64,000 nucleotides of DNA from Salinispirillum marinum. Its GTDB lineage: Bacteria > Pseudomonadota > Gammaproteobacteria > Pseudomonadales > Natronospirillaceae. The notes beneath the pieces were generated by a model. It was not told the DNA's origin. It searched no databases and worked only from the letters and a program-made list of their open reading frames with translations. Position 1 is the stretch's first letter. Every line of letters starts with the position of its first letter. A program made the position numbers and the translations under genes. The stretch is from the NCBI RefSeq assembly GCF_042651565.1, contig NZ_JBHSDF010000002.1; one strand, written 5' to 3'. Positions 50,407-59,103 of the stretch are shown piece after piece.

Positions 50407-51408
50407 TTACCCAAGTACTTTGTCGTCGTTTTTCAGACTGGCAGGTGGCCAGCTTTCCAACACCATACCCAAAGACAAGCCTTTAGAAGCCAGTACATCT
50501 TTGATTTCAGTCAAAGACTTCTTGCCTAGGTTAGGTGTTTTCAACAACTCAACTTCAGTACGTTGGATGAGATCACCAATGTAATAGATGTTTTCTGCTT
50601 TCAGGCAGTTTGCTGAACGAACTGTCAATTCCAGATCGTCTACCGGACGCAACAGAATAGGATCAATACGATCTTCTTCTTTCTCAGGCTCTTTTTGAGC
50701 CTCAGACTGCAAGTCAACAAAAGACGACAATTGGTGTTGCAGAATCGTTGCGGCAAAGCGAATCGCTTCTTCTGGCTCGATCGTGCCATTGGACTCGATA
50801 TCCAATGTCAATTTATCGAGGTCAGTACGTTGCTCAACACGAGCGGCATCAACATTATATGCAATGCGCACTACAGGGCTGAATGACGCGTCTAATTGCA
50901 GCCTACCCACTGAACGAGAATCCTCGTCCGGTGCAAAGCGCGATTCGGCTGTTTGGTATCCACGGCCACTGACAACATGCAAAGTCATGTTGATTGCGCC
51001 ATTGTCCGCCAAGGTTGCAATAACGTGATCAGGGTTAGCTATTTCCACCCCGTGATCCAATTGAATGTCACCGGCAGTAATCACACCCTTGCCCGCCTTT
51101 TTCAGCGTCAAAGTGGCTTCTTCACGGTCGTGTAACTTGATGGCAATGCCTTTCAGGTTCAATAAGATGTCTAACACATCTTCTTTTACACCTTCTACAG
51201 CACTGTACTCATGCAACACACCGTCGATTTCCACCTCAGTGATGGCAGCTCCGGGTAATGAAGACAGCAGAATACGACGCAGAGCACTACCCAGCGTATG
51301 ACCAAAACCACGCTCCAAGGGCTCTAACACCACTTTGGCGCGCGTTGGCGATATCTCCTGTACCTCGATGTGTCGTGGAATGAGAAAGTCGTTGATAAAA
51401 CGCTGCAT
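50407..51408 (-). CDS. rpoA: RNA polymerase alpha subunit
   Basis: 333 residues. The N-terminal dimerisation domain has PLERGFGHTLGSALRRILLSSLPG and VEGVKEDVLDILLNLK. The C-terminal domain, which contacts UP elements and activators such as sigma-factor partners, has VDDLELTVRSANCLKAENI (Arg of the DNA-contact face) and LLKTPNLGKKSLTEIKDVL. It lies in the canonical place between rpsD and rplQ. Confidence 0.98.
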   Translation of the reverse strand: MQRFINDFLIPRHIEVQEISPTRAKVVLEPLERGFGHTLGSALRRILLSSLPGAAITEVEIDGVLHEYSAVEGVKEDVLDILLNLKGIAIKLHDREEATLTLKKAGKGVITAGDIQLDHGVEIANPDHVIATLADNGAINMTLHVVSGRGYQTAESRFAPDEDSRSVGRLQLDASFSPVVRIAYNVDAARVEQRTDLDKLTLDIESNGTIEPEEAIRFAATILQHQLSSFVDLQSEAQKEPEKEEDRIDPILLRPVDDLELTVRSANCLKAENIYYIGDLIQRTEVELLKTPNLGKKSLTEIKDVLASKGLSLGMVLESWPPASLKNDDKVLG

Positions 51409-51435
51409 AAATGCCCCTACCTTTAAGCAATCCGA

Positions 51436-52056
51436 TTACTTGGAATACAGTTCCACGATCAGGTTTTCATTGATGTCTGAAGCAAGATCAGAACGTTCTG
51501 GACGGTTTTTGTAAACACCGCTCATCTTCTTGCTGTCAACTTCAATCCAAGCGATAGGTGCACGAGAACCGGCCAAATCCATCGCGCCTTTGATGCGCAA
51601 CTGAGCTTGGCTCTTCTCACGAACAGATACCACATCGCCAGGACGAACCTGGTACGAAGGAATGTTCACCAGTTGACCATTAACTTCGATCGCTTTGTGA
51701 CCGACGAGCTGGCGCGCTTCTGCACGTGTTGAGCCAAAGCCCATACGGTACACCACGTTATCCAGACGCCCTTCGAGCAATTGCAGCAAGTTTTCACCTG
51801 TTGCGCCTTTCTTTGCAGCGGCCGCTTTATAGTAGTTGCGGAACTGCTTTTCCAGAATGCCGTAAATACGACGAACTTTCTGTTTTTCACGTAACTGCAA
51901 GCCGTAATCCGACAGACGTCCGCGACGTGCGCCGTGCACACCAGGTGCTGTTTCTAACTTACATTTCGTATCGAGTGAACGTACACCGCTTTTCAGGAAC
52001 AGATCTGTTCCTTCGCGACGTGCCAGTTTACACGTAGGGCCAATATATCTTGCCAT
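51436..52056 (-). CDS. rpsD: 30S ribosomal protein S4
   Basis: 206 residues. MARYIGPTCKLARREGTDLFLKSG starts it, and the S4 RNA-binding domain holds LEGRLDNVVYRMGFGSTRAEARQLVGHKAIEVNGQ. It nucleates 30S assembly. In E. coli it also represses the alpha operon by binding the rpsM leader; no such pseudoknot was checked here. Confidence 0.98.
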   Translation of the reverse strand: MARYIGPTCKLARREGTDLFLKSGVRSLDTKCKLETAPGVHGARRGRLSDYGLQLREKQKVRRIYGILEKQFRNYYKAAAAKKGATGENLLQLLEGRLDNVVYRMGFGSTRAEARQLVGHKAIEVNGQLVNIPSYQVRPGDVVSVREKSQAQLRIKGAMDLAGSRAPIAWIEVDSKKMSGVYKNRPERSDLASDINENLIVELYSK

Positions 52057-52071
52057 CTCTCTGAACCCTCC

Positions 52072-52464
52072 TTACACGCGACGTTTTTTGGGTGGACGAC
52101 AGCCGTTATGTGGAATCGGCGTTACATCGGTAATATTGGTGATCTTGAAACCACAGGCGTTTAATGCACGCACTGCCGATTCACGACCTGGTCCGGGACC
52201 CTTAACCTCAACATCGAGGTTTTTAACGCCATACTCTTGTGCGGCTACACCGGCACGTTCTGCTGCTACCTGAGCTGCGAAAGGAGTACTTTTGCGCGAT
52301 CCACGGAAACCGGAGCCGCCGGACGTTGCCCAACTCAGGGCATTTCCTTGGCGATCCGTAATGGTCACGATGGTGTTGTTGAACGAAGCAAAGATGTGGG
52401 CTACGCCATCACCAATTTGCTTTTTCACCTTCTTACGTGACTTGTTCGTACCTGGCTTAGCCAT
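52072..52464 (-). CDS. rpsK: 30S ribosomal protein S11
   Basis: 130 residues with AHIFASFNNTIVTITDRQGNALSWATSGGSGFRGSRKSTPFAAQ and the basic tail CRPPKKRRV. It forms part of the 30S platform. It is between rpsM and rpsD as in all relatives. Confidence 0.98.
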   Translation of the reverse strand: MAKPGTNKSRKKVKKQIGDGVAHIFASFNNTIVTITDRQGNALSWATSGGSGFRGSRKSTPFAAQVAAERAGVAAQEYGVKNLDVEVKGPGPGRESAVRALNACGFKITNITDVTPIPHNGCRPPKKRRV

Positions 52465-52493
52465 CTTCGATTTCCTGTCAATAATTCGGTTAA

Positions 52494-52850
52494 TTAACGT
52501 TTAATAGGTTTACGCGGACCTTTACGAGTCCGGGCATTCGTTTTCGTACGCTGACCACGCAGTGGCAAACTGCGACGGTGGCGAATTCCGCGATAGCAGC
52601 CCAGATCCATCAATCGCTTGATGTTCATCTGAACTTCACGACGCAGGTCGCCTTCAACAGCGTACTTGGCGACTTCATTACGGACGACATCAAGTTCGTC
52701 TTCTGACAAGTCACCAATCTTGCGAGTTGGCTGAATGCCTGATGCTTCGCAGATGCTACGTGCAGTTGTCCGCCCAATCCCAAAGATGTAGGTGAGCGAA
52801 ATCGCAGCATGCTTAGCGTCAGGAATGTTAACGCCGGCAATACGTGCCAT
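52494..52850 (-). CDS. rpsM: 30S ribosomal protein S13
   Basis: 118 residues. MARIAGVNIP at the start, YIFGIGRTTARSICEASGI, and the basic C-terminus RGQRTKTNARTRKGPRKPIKR that reaches tRNA in the P site. It heads the alpha-operon genes, 116 bp after rpmJ. Confidence 0.98.
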   Translation of the reverse strand: MARIAGVNIPDAKHAAISLTYIFGIGRTTARSICEASGIQPTRKIGDLSEDELDVVRNEVAKYAVEGDLRREVQMNIKRLMDLGCYRGIRHRRSLPLRGQRTKTNARTRKGPRKPIKR

Positions 52851-52966
52851 GTGTTTACTCCGTTTGCAAAGTTGTGAGCACGATATGTGCTAGAGGTTCA
52901 CTGATACGAAGGGCGCAGAAGAATAGCGCCTGCTTTTAAAAAAAGCAAGCGCTGATTCTCCAGTGC

Positions 52967-53080
52967 TTATCCTTGGCGCTGTTTGTGCTTAGGATCTGAA
53001 CAAATCACCCGAACGGCACCATTGCGGCGAATGATTTTGCAGTTACGGCAAATCTTTTTAACAGATGCACGAACTTTCAT
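52967..53080 (-). CDS. rpmJ: 50S ribosomal protein L36
   Basis: A 37-residue protein: MKVRASVKKICRNCKIIRR, then NGAVRVICSDPKHKQRQG. Cys11, Cys14, Cys27 and His32 form the zinc ribbon, so this is the zinc-binding (C+) type of L36. It is between secY and rpsM. The start is preceded by AGGAG. Confidence 0.97.
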   Translation of the reverse strand: MKVRASVKKICRNCKIIRRNGAVRVICSDPKHKQRQG

Positions 53081-53105
53081 GATTTTCTCCTGACGACCAA
53101 CAGCC

Positions 53106-54437
53106 TCAGCGGCTGTAGCCTTTCAAATTAGCTTTTTTCATAAGGGACGCGTATTGATTCGACATCAGGTGTGATTGCACTTGCGACATGAAGTCCATCA
53201 CCACCACGACGACGATCAATAATGACGTGCCACCAAACAAGAAAGGTGCCCCGGCGGCCTGCACTAAGCCCTGAGGAACCAACGACACTACGGCGATATA
53301 GCCAGCACCAAACAACGTTAAACGAGCGGATACACCATCGACATAGCGGGCCGTTTGCTCACCAGGGCGAATACCCGGAACAAACGCGCCACTGCGCTTC
53401 AGGTTTTCTGCTACATCTTTCGGATTGAACGTTACTGCTGTATAGAAGTAGCAAAAGAACACAACAGCGATAGTGAACACCAAGTAGTACAGCGGTTGAC
53501 CCGGACTCAGGTAAACCATTGCATCCGCCAGCCACCCAGCGCTTTCGCTTTGCCCAAACCATGTGCCAATAGACGCAGGAAAGATCAACAAGCTTGACGC
53601 GAAGATCGGCGGAATAACACCTGCCATATTGATCTTTAACGGCAAATGACTGGTTTGTGCAGCAAATACCTTACGACCCTGCTGACGCTTGGCGTAGTTG
53701 ATGGTTATTTTGCGCTGTCCACGCTCGATGAATACCACCAGTGCAACAACAGCAATGGCGAACACACCGATACCCAGTAGTAACAAGATGTTCAGTTGAC
53801 CTTGGCGAGCTGATTCGAACGATTGACCGAATGCAGCTGGCAAACTGGCCACAATACCCGCGAAGATAAGCAAGGAAATACCATTGCCAACACCGCGCTC
53901 AGTGATCTGCTCACCTAGCCACATCAGAAACATGGAGCCTGCGGTCAATGTCACCATTGCCACAAAATAGAAATGCCAAGAAACGGCACCGGAGGCGTCA
54001 GTAAAAGCAATGCCTTGACTGGCCAAACCTACCGCGATGGCCAACGACTGAATCGTTGCCAACACCAAGGTGCCATAGCGCGTGTATTGGCTCATCTTAC
54101 GACGACCCGCCTCACCCTCTTTCTTCAGCTGTTCTATATGTGGGCTTACTACCGTGAGCAGTTGCATGATGATCGATGCCGAAATGTACGGCATGATCCC
54201 CAAAGCAAAAATACTCATCCGCTCAAGAGCACCACCTGAGAACATATTGAACATACTCAGGATGGTGTCCCGGTTACGCTCAAAGAGCGCCGCCAGTTGA
54301 TCTGGATTGATTCCCGGTACTGGGATATGCGCACCTATGCGATAAACCAGTATGGCGAGGAGCACAAACAGCAAGCGCGAACCGAGTTCACCCATGCCTT
54401 TTTGTGCGCCAGCCGGCAGTGCACCTTGTTTAGTCAC
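53106..54437 (-). CDS. secY: Protein translocase channel SecY
   Basis: 443 residues with ten membrane helices and SecY signatures: YRIGAHIPVPGINPDQL, GALERMSIFALGIMPYISASIIMQLL, YTRYGTLVLATIQ, NGISLLIFAGIVASLP, and the C-terminal loop DFMSQVQSHLMSNQYASLM. It forms the Sec channel with SecE and SecG. It is 1 bp from rplO. Confidence 0.98.
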   Translation of the reverse strand: MTKQGALPAGAQKGMGELGSRLLFVLLAILVYRIGAHIPVPGINPDQLAALFERNRDTILSMFNMFSGGALERMSIFALGIMPYISASIIMQLLTVVSPHIEQLKKEGEAGRRKMSQYTRYGTLVLATIQSLAIAVGLASQGIAFTDASGAVSWHFYFVAMVTLTAGSMFLMWLGEQITERGVGNGISLLIFAGIVASLPAAFGQSFESARQGQLNILLLLGIGVFAIAVVALVVFIERGQRKITINYAKRQQGRKVFAAQTSHLPLKINMAGVIPPIFASSLLIFPASIGTWFGQSESAGWLADAMVYLSPGQPLYYLVFTIAVVFFCYFYTAVTFNPKDVAENLKRSGAFVPGIRPGEQTARYVDGVSARLTLFGAGYIAVVSLVPQGLVQAAGAPFLFGGTSLLIVVVVVMDFMSQVQSHLMSNQYASLMKKANLKGYSR

Positions 54438-54438
54438 G

Positions 54439-54873
54439 TTACGCCTCTACTTTTCCGCCCGCTGCTTCGATAGCTTTCTTGGCACCTTCAGTGACACTCA
54501 AGCCTTTAACCGTAACAGCGCGATTGATTTCGCCAGAGTTGATGACCTTGACCACTTTAATGCTACGTGTCACCACGTTGGCATCTTGCAGCGTTTTCAG
54601 ATCAACGACGTCGCCTTCAACTTTTGCCAGCTCATGCAAACGGATTTCCGAACGCACGGCTTGCTTACGCGACGTAAAACCAAATTTTGGCAGACGACGC
54701 TGCAATGGCATCTGACCACCTTCAAAGCCTGGCTTAACACCACCGCCTGAACGTGATTTCTGACCTTTGTGACCACGGCCACCCGTTTTACCCAAACCAC
54801 TGCCGATACCACGACCAACACGCTTGGGGCTGTGCGTAGAGCCAGCAGCAGGACTCAGTTCATTCAAACGCAT
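54439..54873 (-). CDS. rplO: 50S ribosomal protein L15
   Basis: 144 residues. The Gly/Arg-rich start RVGRGIGSGLGKTGGRGHKG, then GGVKPGFEGGQMPLQRRLPKFGF, and the folded C-terminus KVINSGEINRAVTVKGLSVTEGAKKAIEAAGG. It is between rpmD and secY. Confidence 0.98.
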   Translation of the reverse strand: MRLNELSPAAGSTHSPKRVGRGIGSGLGKTGGRGHKGQKSRSGGGVKPGFEGGQMPLQRRLPKFGFTSRKQAVRSEIRLHELAKVEGDVVDLKTLQDANVVTRSIKVVKVINSGEINRAVTVKGLSVTEGAKKAIEAAGGKVEA

Positions 54874-54876
54874 GAC

Positions 54877-55062
54877 TTACTCTCCTACTACACGGACCAT
54901 GTAGTTAACTTTGTTGATCATACCGCGAACAGAAGGCGTATCTTCTAATTCACGAACCTGACCGATTTTGCGCAAACCCAAACCCTGTACGCACAACTTG
55001 TGCTTAGGCAGTGTTGCGATCGGGCTACGAAACAATTCAACTTTCAACGTTTTGTTAGCCAT
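54877..55062 (-). CDS. rpmD: 50S ribosomal protein L30
   Basis: 61 residues: TLKVELFRSPIATLPKHKLCVQGLGLRKIGQVRELEDTPSVRGMI forms the usual short L30. It is 3 bp from rpsE and 3 bp from rplO. Confidence 0.97.
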   Translation of the reverse strand: MANKTLKVELFRSPIATLPKHKLCVQGLGLRKIGQVRELEDTPSVRGMINKVNYMVRVVGE

Positions 55063-55065
55063 GAT

Positions 55066-55569
55066 TTACCCCAGAATCTCGTCAACTGACTTGCCACGCT
55101 TGGCTGCCACTTCTTCTGGAGAACGCATTGCGCTAAGACCTTTAATGGTCGCACGAACAACGTTTACCGGATTGGTTGAGCCGTAGCATTTAGCCAATAC
55201 GTTGTGCACACCGGCGATTTCCAACACCGCGCGCATCGCACCGCCTGCAATGATACCGGTACCTTCTGAGGCCGGTTGCATATATACCTTGGCCGCACCA
55301 TGACGTGCTTTAACCGGGTATTGCAGAGTGGTGCCATCTAAATCAATGGTCACAACGTTGCGGCGTGCCGCATCCATTGCTTTCTGGATAGCAGCAGGCA
55401 CTTCTTTTGCCTTGCCACGACCAAAACCAACCTTACCTTTACCATCGCCTACCACGGTCAGTGCGGTGAAGCCGAAAACACGACCACCTTTAACCACTTT
55501 GGCAACACGGTTCACTTGAACCAATTTTTCCTGCAGCTCTACAGACTGCTGTTGATCGACGTTCGACAT
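55066..55569 (-). CDS. rpsE: 30S ribosomal protein S5
   Basis: 167 residues. VNRVAKVVKGGRVFGFTALTVVGDGKGKVGFGRGKAKEVP is the S5 signature, with AGGAMRAVLEIAGVHNVLAKCYGS further on. I chose ATG at 55569, which has GAGG a few bases upstream, over the GTG two codons earlier. Confidence 0.97.
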   Translation of the reverse strand: MSNVDQQQSVELQEKLVQVNRVAKVVKGGRVFGFTALTVVGDGKGKVGFGRGKAKEVPAAIQKAMDAARRNVVTIDLDGTTLQYPVKARHGAAKVYMQPASEGTGIIAGGAMRAVLEIAGVHNVLAKCYGSTNPVNVVRATIKGLSAMRSPEEVAAKRGKSVDEILG

Positions 55570-55577
55570 AATCACCT

Positions 55578-55928
55578 CTAGAACTGTAATCCACCTTCGC
55601 GGGCAGCATCAGCTAATGCTTTCACACGGCCATGATATTTGAAGCCAGAGCGATCGAAAGCTACGCTTTCAACACCAGCCGCTTTGGCACGTGACGCGAT
55701 CAACTGACCTACTTTGGTCGCTGCGTCCACATTGCCAGTTGCACCACTGCGCAGCTCTGCATCTAATGTCGATGCGCTGGCCAACACCTTACCACCATCT
55801 GGAGAGATGACTTGGGCGTAGATATGACGTGGCGTACGGTGAATACACAGGCGATTCGCGCCGAGTTCACGAATTTTCATCCGACTACGACGAGCACGGC
55901 GAATACGAGATTGCTTTTTAGCGTCCAT
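55578..55928 (-). CDS. rplR: 50S ribosomal protein L18
   Basis: 116 residues. RRARRSRMKIRELGANRLCIHRTPRHIYAQV and VAFDRSGFKYHGRVKALADAAREGGLQF are typical. It binds 5S rRNA with L5 and L25. It is between rplF and rpsE. Confidence 0.98.
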   Translation of the reverse strand: MDAKKQSRIRRARRSRMKIRELGANRLCIHRTPRHIYAQVISPDGGKVLASASTLDAELRSGATGNVDAATKVGQLIASRAKAAGVESVAFDRSGFKYHGRVKALADAAREGGLQF

Positions 55929-55944
55929 TATTTAGCCCTACCCC

Positions 55945-56478
55945 TTACTTCTTCTTGGTTTCTTTACGGCGAACCTGTTCGTTCGCATAACGAACACCTT
56001 TACCTTTGTAAGGTTCTGGTGCACGGAAGGCGCGAATCTCGGCTGCCACCTGACCGACCTGTTGCTTATCAACACCCGTTACAACCACTTCAGTTTGTGA
56101 CGGCGTTTCAGCCGTTACACCTTCTGGAAGTTCGTAATCGATGGGGTGAGAAAAACCCAAGGTCAGGTTTAATGTACGACCATTGGCTTTGGCGCGATAA
56201 CCAACACCTAACAGCTGCAGACGCTTTTCAAAGCCCTGACTGACACCAATGACCATATTGTTGACCAAAGAACGGGTAGTACCGGCCATGGCACGCGATT
56301 GCTTTGCACCGTCATTGGCGGCGAAAGACAATACACCAGCATCTTGTTTGACGCTGACGGTAGGGTGCAGGTTCAATTGCAACTGACCTTTGCCACCCTT
56401 AACAGTAACAGTACTGTCGGCGATCTTTACTTCCACGCCAGCAGGTACAACTACCGGTTGATTAGCTATACGAGACAT
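55945..56478 (-). CDS. rplF: 50S ribosomal protein L6
   Basis: 177 residues in two similar domains: MSRIANQPVVVPAGVEVKI with GTTRSLVNNMVIGVSQGFEKRLQLLGVGYRA, then the signature PEPYKGKGVRYANEQVRRKE. It lies near the sarcin-ricin loop. It is between rpsH and rplR. Confidence 0.98.
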   Translation of the reverse strand: MSRIANQPVVVPAGVEVKIADSTVTVKGGKGQLQLNLHPTVSVKQDAGVLSFAANDGAKQSRAMAGTTRSLVNNMVIGVSQGFEKRLQLLGVGYRAKANGRTLNLTLGFSHPIDYELPEGVTAETPSQTEVVVTGVDKQQVGQVAAEIRAFRAPEPYKGKGVRYANEQVRRKETKKK

Positions 56479-56490
56479 CGTTAAACCCCC

Positions 56491-56883
56491 TTAGAATACT
56501 TCGCAGATGATCTCACCACCGATGCCAGCCTGACGGGCTGCACGATCGGTCATAATTCCCTGCGAGGTGGAGACGATGGACACACCCAAGCCAGCAGACA
56601 CCTTAGTGATCTTATCAGCACCACGGTACTGACGTAATCCAGGGCGGCTAACGCGCTTGATGCTCTCGATAACAGGCTTATCCTGATAGTATTTCAGGGC
56701 GACTGTTAATTCAGGCTTAGGGCCTTCAGTCACTTCTACAGAAGCCAGATAGCCTTCGGCGATCAGAACTTCAGCAACAGACTTCTTCAACTTGGAAGCA
56801 GGCATGGTAACGGTTTCTTTACCCGCTTGCTGCCCGTTGCGAATACGCGTAAACATATCCGCCAACGTATCTTGCATACTCAT
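56491..56883 (-). CDS. rpsH: 30S ribosomal protein S8
   Basis: 130 residues: MSMQDTLADMFTRIRNGQ, YYQDKPVIESIKRVSRPGLR and STSQGIMTDRAARQAGIGGEIICEV. S8 binds 16S helix 21 and in E. coli represses the spc operon. Here a large stem-loop precedes its start (56906-56968). Confidence 0.98.
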   Translation of the reverse strand: MSMQDTLADMFTRIRNGQQAGKETVTMPASKLKKSVAEVLIAEGYLASVEVTEGPKPELTVALKYYQDKPVIESIKRVSRPGLRQYRGADKITKVSAGLGVSIVSTSQGIMTDRAARQAGIGGEIICEVF

Positions 56884-56905
56884 TGGTTATTCCTCACTCA
56901 TGTGC

Positions 56906-56968
56906 AGCAGGGCTTAAACCCTGTTCTCTGGCTGGTTAAAACCAGAAAACAGGGCGTTCAGCCCTGCT
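56906..56968 (-). promoter_or_regulatory. Three-tier stem-loop between rpsN and rpsH
   Basis: In the mRNA sense AGCAGGGCT pairs with AGCCCTGCT, then CCCTGTT with AACAGGG across an asymmetric internal loop, then CTGGTT with AACCAG around two bases. It occupies most of the 100-bp gap and stops 22 nt short of the rpsH ATG. Neighbouring gaps are mostly 3-40 bp. It may be an mRNA-processing site or a ribosomal-protein control element. Confidence 0.5.
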
Positions 56969-56983
56969 TATCGATGCGCTGTT

Positions 56984-57289
56984 TTACCAGCTTGCTTTTT
57001 TCAGGCCGGGTACATTACCACGCATTGTGTGCGCGCGCAGCATGTTTCGGCTTAAACCGAACTTCCGGTAAACAGCGTGTGGACGGCCAGTCAGCTGGCA
57101 ACGACGCTGCTGACGTACCGGACTCGCATCACGCGGCAGCTTTTGCAGCGCGATCTGAGCTTCCCAACGCTCTTCATCAGAACTGTTTGGATTGTTAATG
57201 GTTGCCTTCAGCGCCGCACGCTTTTCGGCGTACTTGGCAACCAACTTGGCGCGCTTGTCTTCGCGGGCCTTCATACTTTGCTTAGCCAT
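56984..57289 (-). CDS. rpsN: 30S ribosomal protein S14 (long, zinc-free form)
   Basis: 101 residues, with KQSMKAREDKRAKLVAKYA and RCQLTGRPHAVYRKFGLSRNMLR then GNVPGLKKASW. It lacks the CxxC pairs of the short zinc form, so it is the C-minus type of most proteobacteria. It is between rplE and rpsH. Confidence 0.98.
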   Translation of the reverse strand: MAKQSMKAREDKRAKLVAKYAEKRAALKATINNPNSSDEERWEAQIALQKLPRDASPVRQQRRCQLTGRPHAVYRKFGLSRNMLRAHTMRGNVPGLKKASW

Positions 57290-57311
57290 ATCTGTACTCC
57301 TGCTCCGTAGC

Positions 57312-57851
57312 TTAGTTGCGGAATGGGAAGGACAGAGCTTTCAGCAAAGCACGGCCTTCATCGTTAGTACGAGCTGTCGTCGTAATGGTGATATCTAGAC
57401 CACGCAATTTGTCGACTTTATCGTACTCAATTTCCGGGAAGATGATCTGCTCACGCACACCCATACTGTAGTTACCACGACCATCAAACGACTTAGGATT
57501 GATGCCGCGGAAGTCACGTACACGAGGCAATGAAATATCAACCAGACGGTCCAGGAATTCCCACATACGCTCTTTGCGCAGGGTTACCTTGGCACCGATC
57601 GGCCAGCCTTCACGAATCTTGAAGCCTGCGATGGATTTACGTGCTTTTGTAACAACCGCTTTTTGACCCGCTATGGCTTCTAAATCAGCAATGGCGTTTT
57701 CAATCTGCTTCTTGTCACCAATCGCTTCACCAACACCCATGTTCAGGGTGATCTTGGTTACGCGTGGCACTTCCATGACGTTCTTGTAGCCAAACTCTTG
57801 GGTCAGAGCAGGCACTACGTCAGATTTGTACAATTCTTTAAGTCTTGACAT
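57312..57851 (-). CDS. rplE: 50S ribosomal protein L5
   Basis: 179 residues: NVMEVPRVTKITLNMGVGEA, ITKARKSIAGFKIREGWPIG-type VVTKARKSIAGFK, and RDFRGINPKSFDGRGNYSMGVREQIIFPE. It binds 5S rRNA and touches P-site tRNA. It is the third gene of the spc operon. Confidence 0.98.
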   Translation of the reverse strand: MSRLKELYKSDVVPALTQEFGYKNVMEVPRVTKITLNMGVGEAIGDKKQIENAIADLEAIAGQKAVVTKARKSIAGFKIREGWPIGAKVTLRKERMWEFLDRLVDISLPRVRDFRGINPKSFDGRGNYSMGVREQIIFPEIEYDKVDKLRGLDITITTTARTNDEGRALLKALSFPFRN

Positions 57852-57865
57852 ATCCGATTCCGCCC

Positions 57866-58195
57866 TTACTCGTCGATCTGCTGGCTATTGGACTTGAAGA
57901 AACGAACCTTGCGGCCATCTTCCAATGTCTTGAACCCAACACGGTCACCTTTACTGGTTTCCGGATTGAAGATCGCAACGTTAGATGCAGCGATGGGCAA
58001 TTCTTTTTCTACAATACCGCCGGCCACGTTAGCTTGTGGATTAGGCTTCTGGTGCTTCTTCACCTTATTGATGCCTGCAACCACGAACTTGTCACCTGAC
58101 CGCTCGTTTTTGATCACTTTGGTGATTTTACCGCGCTTGCCTTTATCTTTTCCGGCAATCACGATGACTTCATCACCTGTTTTCAACTTTCTCAT
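57866..58195 (-). CDS. rplX: 50S ribosomal protein L24
   Basis: 109 residues with the KOW motif GDEVIVIAGKDKGKRGKITKV and VAGINKVKKHQKPNPQAN. A few residues longer than E. coli L24 at the C-terminus. It starts 50S assembly. It is between rplN and rplE. Confidence 0.98.
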   Translation of the reverse strand: MRKLKTGDEVIVIAGKDKGKRGKITKVIKNERSGDKFVVAGINKVKKHQKPNPQANVAGGIVEKELPIAASNVAIFNPETSKGDRVGFKTLEDGRKVRFFKSNSQQIDE

Positions 58196-58233
58196 CGTTC
58201 CTCCACTTCCTGCTACCGTCTAGCCTGTTTTAA

Positions 58234-58602
58234 TTACAGAACTTCCGGCGCCAGGGAAATGATCTTCATGAATTTTTCAGTACGCAGTTCGCGCGTAACA
58301 GGTCCGAAAATACGTGTACCGATGGGTGCTTGGTTGTTGTTCAACAACACTGCGGAATTCGTATCGAACCGAATTACCGAACCATCTGCACGACGCACGC
58401 CTTTCTTGGTACGTACAACTACAGCATTCATAACCTGACCTTTCTTGACCTTGCCGCGGGGAATTGCTTCCTTCACGGAGACCTTGATCAGATCACCAAT
58501 TCTTGCATAACGACGGTGAGAACCACCCAGTACCTTGATGCATTGAACACGTTTGGCACCGCTGTTGTCCGCCACGTCGAGTATCGTTTGTGTTTGAATC
58601 AT
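58234..58602 (-). CDS. rplN: 50S ribosomal protein L14
   Basis: 122 residues: MIQTQTILDVADNSGAKRVQCIKVLGG, GQVMNAVVVRTKKGVRRADGS, NNQAPIGTRIFGPVTRELR. It begins the spc-operon order, 35 bp after rpsQ. Confidence 0.98.
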   Translation of the reverse strand: MIQTQTILDVADNSGAKRVQCIKVLGGSHRRYARIGDLIKVSVKEAIPRGKVKKGQVMNAVVVRTKKGVRRADGSVIRFDTNSAVLLNNNQAPIGTRIFGPVTRELRTEKFMKIISLAPEVL

Positions 58603-58637
58603 CTTACAAACTCCACAGACACTGAGCGTTACCAGCC

Positions 58638-58898
58638 TTAAAGGCTGGCAGCACGCTCAACGATGTTGACCAAAGTCCAAGTTTTTTGCTTGGAATACGG
58701 ACGCGACTCCCGAATCGTGACAACGTCGCCTTCTAGGCATTCATTGTTCTCATCGTGCGCATGTAATTTTGTTGAACGCGTCATGATCTTTCCATACATC
58801 GGATGTTTCACGCTGCGCTCAACCAAAACAGTAATGGTCTTGTCGGCTTTATTACTGACCACTTGACCTACTACTGTACGAGCATTTGATTCTGACAT
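58638..58898 (-). CDS. rpsQ: 30S ribosomal protein S17
   Basis: 86 residues: ARTVVGQVVSNKADKTITVLVERSVKHPMYGKIM and GDVVTIRESRPYSKQKTW. ATG at 58898 has GGAG 6 nt upstream and matches the family; a longer reading adds seven residues overlapping rpmC. It is last gene of the S10 order. Confidence 0.97.
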   Translation of the reverse strand: MSESNARTVVGQVVSNKADKTITVLVERSVKHPMYGKIMTRSTKLHAHDENNECLEGDVVTIRESRPYSKQKTWTLVNIVERAASL

Positions 58899-58899
58899 G

Positions 58900-59103
58900 T
58901 TAAGCTCCTGACTTCTCACGCGCCTTCTCGTTCAACACGGTCTTGACACGAGCGATATCTTTACGCACTTGACCCAAAACATGATTTTGGTTCAATTGGC
59001 CGGTGGCCTTTTGCATACGATATTTGAACTGGTCGTGAAGCAAGTCCAACAATTGCTTGTTCAGTTCTTCAACTGACTTTTCACGGATTTCGTTAGCTTT
59101 CAT
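58900..59103 (-). CDS. rpmC: 50S ribosomal protein L29
   Basis: 67 residues: MKANEIREKSVEELNKQLLDLLHDQF and GQVRKDIARVKTVLNEK, two helices of L29 near the exit tunnel. Its start overlaps the last base of rplP. Confidence 0.97.
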   Translation of the reverse strand: MKANEIREKSVEELNKQLLDLLHDQFKYRMQKATGQLNQNHVLGQVRKDIARVKTVLNEKAREKSGA

